Shown: positions 5,770 to 9,433 of the stretch, in pieces | How the letters are laid out: each line of letters starts with the position of its first letter | Position numbering within the stretch: the first letter of the stretch is position 1 | Source: JBFELO01 sp041552055 | GTDB taxonomy: Bacteria > Acidobacteriota > Thermoanaerobaculia > Thermoanaerobaculales > Sulfomarinibacteraceae | Direction: 5' to 3' | Length of the DNA stretch: 9,433 nucleotides | Assembly (NCBI GenBank): GCA_041552055.1 | Contig: JBFELO010000172.1 | Coordinates: 1-9,433, forward strand | Notes under the pieces: model-generated | Database searches by the model: none | Told to the model about the DNA's origin: nothing | Seen by the model: only the letters and a program-made list of their open reading frames with translations | Program-made: the position numbers and the translations under genes

Positions 5770-5859
5770 CCCGTTTCCGTGCCCGTCTCCGTCTCCGTGC
5801 CCGACAGTGCTGCCGCAACCGCGTCAACATTCGGATACGGAAACGGATACGGAGACGGG
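5770..5859. repeat. Hexamer-built inverted repeat, copy C
   Basis: The left arm (5770-5803, 34 bases, the same length as copy A) is a run of CCGTTT/CCGTGC/CCGTCT hexamers ending in GTCTCCGTGCCCG. The right arm is 5832-5859 (28 bases). By hand alignment 23 of 28 positions pair, and several of the others are G-T wobbles. The loop is 28 bases. It lies in the 786-base gap between tyrA and the LytTR gene, in the same orientation as copies A and B. Confidence 0.85.
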
Positions 5860-5897
5860 AGAGAGTGCGCCGCCCGGGACGCCCAAACAAAGAGAGT

Positions 5898-5919
5898 GCC
5901 CGTCCCGGGAGGGACGGGC
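5898..5919 (-). terminator. Intrinsic-terminator-like hairpin on the minus strand
   Basis: A perfect 9-bp GC-rich stem (GCCCGTCCC with GGGACGGGC) closes a 4-base loop. Read on the minus strand it is followed by ACTCTCTTTGTTTGGG, a broken T-rich tract; on the plus strand no T-rich tract follows. It lies about 350 bases past the LytTR stop, so it could end a long 3' untranslated region or a separate small RNA. Confidence 0.5.
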
Positions 5920-6233
5920 CGAGGGAAAAGAGGTAAGGAGGTTATTGCCTGTCGGTCCGTCTGGAAACCCGAGCTCGGTGAGCGGGGCTTCCGATGTCCA
6001 GGTGCCGTCGGGAATCGGGTCCTTCGGGCACCTGTAAGAGTTGTACGGTCGGTTTCTCTACGGGTTTCGGACGAGGGACGAGATGAGATTCTCTTGGGAC
6101 GAGTCGGAGGGATTTGGTGACAGATGGCAAAACTGTGACACTCGAAACATCGAAGTCGTCCCTTGTGGCCGTTCCGGGAACCATTTTCTGAAGACACGCA
6201 TGAGGATTCACACGCGATATCGAAGGCCTGATA
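5920..6233. other. Gene-less stretch with one stem-loop
   Basis: I find no convincing protein gene here. The frames that cross it have Arg/Ser/Thr-rich compositions, no ribosome sites and no recognisable family. One 8-bp perfect stem, CAGGTGCC (5999-6006) with GGCACCTG (6027-6034), encloses a 20-base loop. GGACGAG occurs three times (6069-6075, 6076-6082, 6097-6103) and a fourth time inside the hexamer run at 6240-6246. An RNA gene ending at the hairpin at 5898-5919 is possible, but I match it to no known RNA family. Confidence 0.4.
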
Positions 6234-6266
6234 GGGCACGGACGAGGACTCGGACGCGGACGCGGG
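6234..6266. repeat. One-armed hexamer run abutting the LytTR gene
   Basis: A GGACNN-type run (GGACGA, GGACTC, GGACGC, GGACGC) lies directly against the LytTR stop codon. Read on the minus strand it ends in CCGTGCCC, like the left arms of copies A, B and C, but in the opposite orientation and with no matching second arm nearby. It is probably a degenerate or partial relative of the same family. Confidence 0.5.
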
Positions 6267-7034
6267 CTATGCCGTGTACCGCGCGAGGAACTTCTCGACG
6301 CCGGCGCGGTAGCCCCGGCTGAGGTTGAGCCTGGTTCCGTCGCGCAGCACGACCGCGAAGTCACCGTGGTTCCACGGTGTGATCTGTTTCACCTGATTGA
6401 CATTGACGATGATCGAGCGGTGAATTTTCAGGAACAGCCCGGGGTCGAGGCGACGCTCCAGGCCCACGAGCGTGCTCCGCATCTTGTGGACCTCGTCGCC
6501 CAGGTGCAGCCGCACGTAGTTGCCGGCCGACTCGATCCAGTAGATCTCGTCGACGTCGACAATCACCACCCGCCGTCCGTCCCTCACGAGCAGACGGTCG
6601 CTGTAGCCGCGGCGCCGGCCCAGAGCCTCCAGGACCGCGAGCAGTCGATGGCCGAACTCGGGACCTGACGAGGCGTGCGCGCCCTGGCACCGTTTGAAGA
6701 CCAAACGGGCGTCCTCGGTATGGATGGGTCGCCTCAGGTGGGGGATGCCGTGCTCCTGGAGGGCATGGACGGTGGTGCCGTCGTCGTCGGTGACCATCAC
6801 CACCATGCCCAGAGGTTCTTCGAGCACCGTCTCGAGCACGGCGAAACCGTCCATCCCGTTCAGGAGAGTGTCGATGACGAGGAGATCGGGGCAGGACGAT
6901 CGGATGTTGTCGACCGCCGACCACCCGTTGTCGCACTCCCGGATGTCTTGAAACAGGTCCAACTCCTGCAAGACCTCGACGAGTCGAGCTCGAACCTCTG
7001 GCTCGCGTTCGGCGACAAGGGCCGATGTCCGCAT
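6267..7034 (-). CDS. LytTR-family response regulator with a degenerate-looking receiver domain
   Basis: The protein is 255 residues. Residues 1-115 form a receiver domain with the phospho-acceptor Asp55 (DLLVIDTLL) and the conserved Thr82 (VVMVTDDDG). The acidic pair usually seen as DD after strand 1 is Glu9-Arg10 (LVAEREPE), and the usual Lys before Pro is Arg102 (LRRPI). A linker follows, then a LytTR DNA-binding domain at about 147-250: LLVRDGRRVVIVDVDEIYWIE, GNYVRLHLGDEVHKMRSTL, FLKIHRSIIVNVNQV and RDGTRLNLSRGYR. Such regulators bind DNA through a beta-rich fold and usually pair with a sensor kinase, but none is in the window. The ATG at 7034 has GGGGGAGGTG just upstream and gives the normal receiver start; a longer frame to 7112 adds 26 unrelated residues. 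It is divergent from the DUF1302 gene, a possible but unproven target. Confidence 0.92.
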   Translation of the reverse strand: MRTSALVAEREPEVRARLVEVLQELDLFQDIRECDNGWSAVDNIRSSCPDLLVIDTLLNGMDGFAVLETVLEEPLGMVVMVTDDDGTTVHALQEHGIPHLRRPIHTEDARLVFKRCQGAHASSGPEFGHRLLAVLEALGRRRGYSDRLLVRDGRRVVIVDVDEIYWIESAGNYVRLHLGDEVHKMRSTLVGLERRLDPGLFLKIHRSIIVNVNQVKQITPWNHGDFAVVLRDGTRLNLSRGYRAGVEKFLARYTA

Positions 7035-7512
7035 GCACCTCCCCCTCGTACTCCTGATTGATACGGACGGCCACAGGTATGGTTTGCCTCTGTCGCAGTA
7101 CCGATGCCGCAATCTGCGATCGCATTCTCGGGCAGCGCGCTGGCGCCTCGTCGCACGATGCGAAGCGTTGCAGGACAGGCAGGCCCGTGTTAGGATTTTC
7201 GGAGTGCAAATTCAGCGTAACGGGAACTTCGCGCTCGTCGACCGCGCCGTGAGGGGCCGCCCGTGAATCCTTCTGGCGTGTCCTCGGCACGCGTCCCGCC
7301 CTCCTGGAGCGCCGGTCGCGGACACGAACCCTCTCGAGCCCTCTCAGGCCCACGGTCAATACTGCCTGAACAACCTCCCGCCGACGGCCATGGAGCGGTT
7401 CCAAGGCGCTCCGCATCCGTCGATCCGACGTGTTCTCCCACAGCCGGCCCGGCGCCGGGTGTGGAGTGGTTTCTGGCTTCAATCAGTCATCGCTGAACGG
7501 AAGGGGGTGGAG
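7035..7512. other. Divergent control region between LytTR and DUF1302 genes, no gene seen
   Basis: These 478 bases contain the upstream regions of both flanking genes. The short frames here have no family resemblance and no ribosome sites. A good plus-strand promoter candidate lies at 7168-7196, giving a leader of about 310 bases before the DUF1302 start. I found no clear pair of LytTR-type direct-repeat boxes by eye and no recognisable riboswitch. Confidence 0.5.
7168..7196 (+). promoter_or_regulatory. Sigma-70-like extended -10 promoter for the DUF1302 gene
   Basis: TTGCAG (7168-7173), a spacer of exactly 17 bases, and TAGGAT (7191-7196) preceded by TGT, an extended -10 (TGn). Matches are 3/6 and 4/6 plus the TG. 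Transcription would begin near 7203 and leave an unusually long leader of about 310 bases. Confidence 0.4.
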
Positions 7513-9423
7513 ATGAAATCGAGCAGTGTCTTGCAGCGTGTTCGGCACGGGTGGGGCCCCGGATTGACGGTGGTGGGGGTGGTCACCCTGGTACTCCTGA
7601 CCGCCGTGCCTGCGAGTGCGATCGATCTCTCGGGACGGAAATTCACGCTCAACCTGGACACGACGTTGAAGTGGGGCGTGGGCTACCGGGTGGCCGATCC
7701 GGACTTGGACATCGTCGGCCTCGCCAACGGCGGCAACGCCTACTCGGTGAACGGCGACGACGGCAATTTGAACTACGACACCGGGATCTACTCCAACGCG
7801 TTGACGGCCATCGTCGAGCTCAACTTCGCGTACAAGAACTTCGGGTTCTTCGTGCGCGGGCGTGGTCTCTACGACTACGAGAACGAGGATAACGACCGAC
7901 TTCGGACACCGCTGACCGACGAGGCGCTGGAGCGGGTCGGCAGCCGCGCCGAGCTGCTCGACGCCTTTGCCTGGCTCAGGTTCCCGTTCATCGCCGGAAA
8001 GGGCGAGATCCGGGTCGGCCAGCAGGTGGTCAACTGGGGTGAGAGCACCTTCATCCAGGGCGGCATCAACGTCATCAACCCGATCGACGTGAGCGCGCTC
8101 AGGACCGCCGGTGCCGAGCTCCGCGAGGCGCTGCTGCCGGTCGGTATGGTGTGGCTCTCGCTGCCGCTGTCGACGAACCTGTCGCTGGAGGGATTCTACC
8201 AGTACGAGTGGGAGCCGATCATCATCGACCCGCCGGGCACCTACTTCTCGACCAACGACTTCGCGGGTGGCGGCGGCAAGTACGTGATGCTCGGCTTTGG
8301 ATTCCCGTCATCGCTCTCCCCGTGGCTCTTCCCGTGGTTGCCGGATCCGGGTCGTCCCGCGCTGAGCGTGGGCCGCGCGCCCAACGTGGAGGCGGATGAC
8401 GACGGCCAGTACGGCGCGGCGCTGCGCCTGTTCGTGCCCGGCCTCGGCGGCACCGAGTTCGGCCTCTACTACATCAACTACCACAGCCGGCTGCCGTACG
8501 TGAACGGGACCTCGGGAACGGAAGAGGGATTGGCGATCATGAACGCCAACCGGGCGGCGACGTGGGCGTTCTTCGGGACAGCGCCCGGCCAGGACCCGGC
8601 GGTCGATTCCCTCGCCCTGACGGCAGGTATCGACGGCTTCGCAGGGACCGCCAACTACTTCATCTCCTACCCGGAGGACATCACGCTGTACGGCCTGAGC
8701 TGGAACGCCACGCTCGGCACCACGGGCATCGCGTTCCAGGGCGAGATCTCGCACCGGCCCGAGATGCCGTTCCTGGTCGACGACGTCGAGCTGCTGTTCG
8801 CGGCCCTGTCGCCGGCCAACCCGCTCTTTGCCGCGCTGAATCAGGTGCACCCGGGCGGCGTCGCCCCAGGAACCGTGGTCGAGGGGCCGCACGAGCTCGA
8901 CTGGACCCAGCTCCAGTTCACCCTGACCAAGTTCTGGAGCCAGTTCCTGGGCGCCGACCAGTGCCTGCTCCTGTTCGAGGGTGCGGTCGGCCACGCCGGC
9001 GGCATGCCGTCGCAGGACGAGCTGCGCTTCGAGGGGCCGGGGACCTTCACCAGCGGCAACCCGATCATGTCCAGCAATGTGCCGGGAGCCGGCCACTCCG
9101 GCAAGCCGTGGGAAACCCCCGAGCACTTCGCGACGCCGACATCCTGGGGCTACCGGCTGGTCACGCGGCTGGAGTACCTGCGCGCGATCGGCCCTTGGAA
9201 CGTGCGGCCGCGATTGGCCTGGCAGCACGACGCGGACGGCATCAACCCGGCGCCCGGCGGCAATTTCATCGAGGGCCGGAAAGCGCTCACCTTGGGGATA
9301 GATTTCAACTACCAGAACGCCTGGCTGATCGACCACGCCTACACGTCGTACATGGGCGCCGGCCACTACAATCTCATCAACGACCGCGACTTTGTCGCGG
9401 CCTCGATCAAGTTCGCGTTCTAG
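7513..9423 (+). CDS. DUF1302 family outer-membrane beta-barrel protein
   Basis: The protein is 636 residues. It starts with a signal peptide: basic stretch, hydrophobic core at about 17-30, and a likely cut after AVPASA at residue 36. The mature protein begins with DLSGRKFTLNLDTTLKWG. Typical DUF1302 landmarks follow: GDDGNLNYDTGIYSN (81-95), LLDAFAWLRFPF (148-159), IRVGQQVVNWGES (166-178) and GGINVINPIDVSALRTAG (183-200). Alternating hydrophobic strands run throughout and the chain ends in a terminal Phe (AASIKFAF), the usual outer-membrane barrel signature. Family members are commonly encoded with a DUF1329 protein, a YCF48-like protein and an RND/MMPL transporter, and are thought to act in envelope transport of hydrophobic compounds; the substrate here is unknown. 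The ATG at 7513 has AAGGGGG 5 bases upstream and gives the signal peptide directly, so the extended frame from 7390 is rejected. Confidence 0.93.
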   Translation: MKSSSVLQRVRHGWGPGLTVVGVVTLVLLTAVPASAIDLSGRKFTLNLDTTLKWGVGYRVADPDLDIVGLANGGNAYSVNGDDGNLNYDTGIYSNALTAIVELNFAYKNFGFFVRGRGLYDYENEDNDRLRTPLTDEALERVGSRAELLDAFAWLRFPFIAGKGEIRVGQQVVNWGESTFIQGGINVINPIDVSALRTAGAELREALLPVGMVWLSLPLSTNLSLEGFYQYEWEPIIIDPPGTYFSTNDFAGGGGKYVMLGFGFPSSLSPWLFPWLPDPGRPALSVGRAPNVEADDDGQYGAALRLFVPGLGGTEFGLYYINYHSRLPYVNGTSGTEEGLAIMNANRAATWAFFGTAPGQDPAVDSLALTAGIDGFAGTANYFISYPEDITLYGLSWNATLGTTGIAFQGEISHRPEMPFLVDDVELLFAALSPANPLFAALNQVHPGGVAPGTVVEGPHELDWTQLQFTLTKFWSQFLGADQCLLLFEGAVGHAGGMPSQDELRFEGPGTFTSGNPIMSSNVPGAGHSGKPWETPEHFATPTSWGYRLVTRLEYLRAIGPWNVRPRLAWQHDADGINPAPGGNFIEGRKALTLGIDFNYQNAWLIDHAYTSYMGAGHYNLINDRDFVAASIKFAF

Positions 9424-9433
9424 GCAGAGGGAG

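Noticed and set aside
2420..5859. Hexamer repeats as a CRISPR array
   Set aside because: Units are 6 bases, degenerate and back to back, with no spacers of constant length and no cas genes.
5779..6120. 113-codon plus-strand frame starting in repeat C
   Set aside because: Its start lies inside the repeat arm and the product resembles no known protein.
5667..6239. 190-codon minus-strand frame with a CFECH segment resembling a zinc-binding site
   Set aside because: It reads straight through hexamer repeat C (giving Thr-Glu repeats) and the terminator-like hairpin, is Arg/Ser/Thr-rich and has no ribosome site; the cysteines look like chance.
6361..7482. 373-codon minus-strand frame overlapping the LytTR gene
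   Set aside because: Shadow of the LytTR gene in another frame; Arg-rich with no recognisable domain.
8308..9366. 352-codon minus-strand frame inside the DUF1302 gene
   Set aside because: Antisense shadow produced by GC-rich codons; the opposite strand has a signal peptide and family motifs.

Overview
The window looks like chromosomal DNA of a GC-rich Gram-negative bacterium. The codons are strongly G/C-biased at third positions, the starts carry GGAGG-type ribosome sites, and the last gene encodes an outer-membrane beta-barrel with a signal peptide. The mix (bifunctional TyrA, DUF1302 barrel, LytTR regulator, acidobacterial/deltaproteobacterial-looking ECF sigma operon) suggests an Acidobacteriota, Myxococcota or deltaproteobacterial-type lineage. 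That placement is inference. I saw no rRNA, tRNA, insertion sequence, CRISPR array or phage gene.

Layout. Bases 1-148 (-) are the 5' part of an ArsR-type repressor, cut by the window edge. It is divergent from a four-helix membrane protein (258-677, +), with a palindromic operator candidate between them. Then come DUF2461 (739-1428, -) and a two-helix membrane protein with a bare HAMP domain (1611-2279, -). A compact minus-strand operon follows, in transcription order: membrane protein (4107-3637), ECF sigma factor (3531-3043), zinc-type anti-sigma factor (3046-2567, ATGA overlap). Upstream lies the bifunctional chorismate mutase/prephenate dehydrogenase (4356-5480, -). A 786-base gene-poor region separates it from a LytTR response regulator (6267-7034, -), which is divergent from a complete DUF1302 protein (7513-9423, +). 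The last ten bases carry a purine-rich site, as if another gene begins just beyond the edge.

The most unusual content is intergenic. Three same-orientation inverted repeats built from degenerate CCGTNT hexamers lie at 2420-2504, 4214-4300 and 5770-5859. All three left arms end in the same 13 bases, and a one-armed relative abuts the LytTR gene at 6234-6266. The tyrA leader holds a 31-codon reading frame with tandem Tyr codons followed by mutually exclusive hairpins, a geometry like ribosome-mediated attenuation. The ArsR promoter appears to give a leaderless message, with the operator over the -10 box. A lone terminator-like hairpin at 5898-5919 hints at an unannotated minus-strand transcript.

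Functionally the window mixes regulation (ArsR pair, sigma/anti-sigma operon, LytTR regulator), tyrosine synthesis and an outer-membrane component of a probable lipid or hydrophobic-compound export system. Nothing shows that these units form a single pathway.
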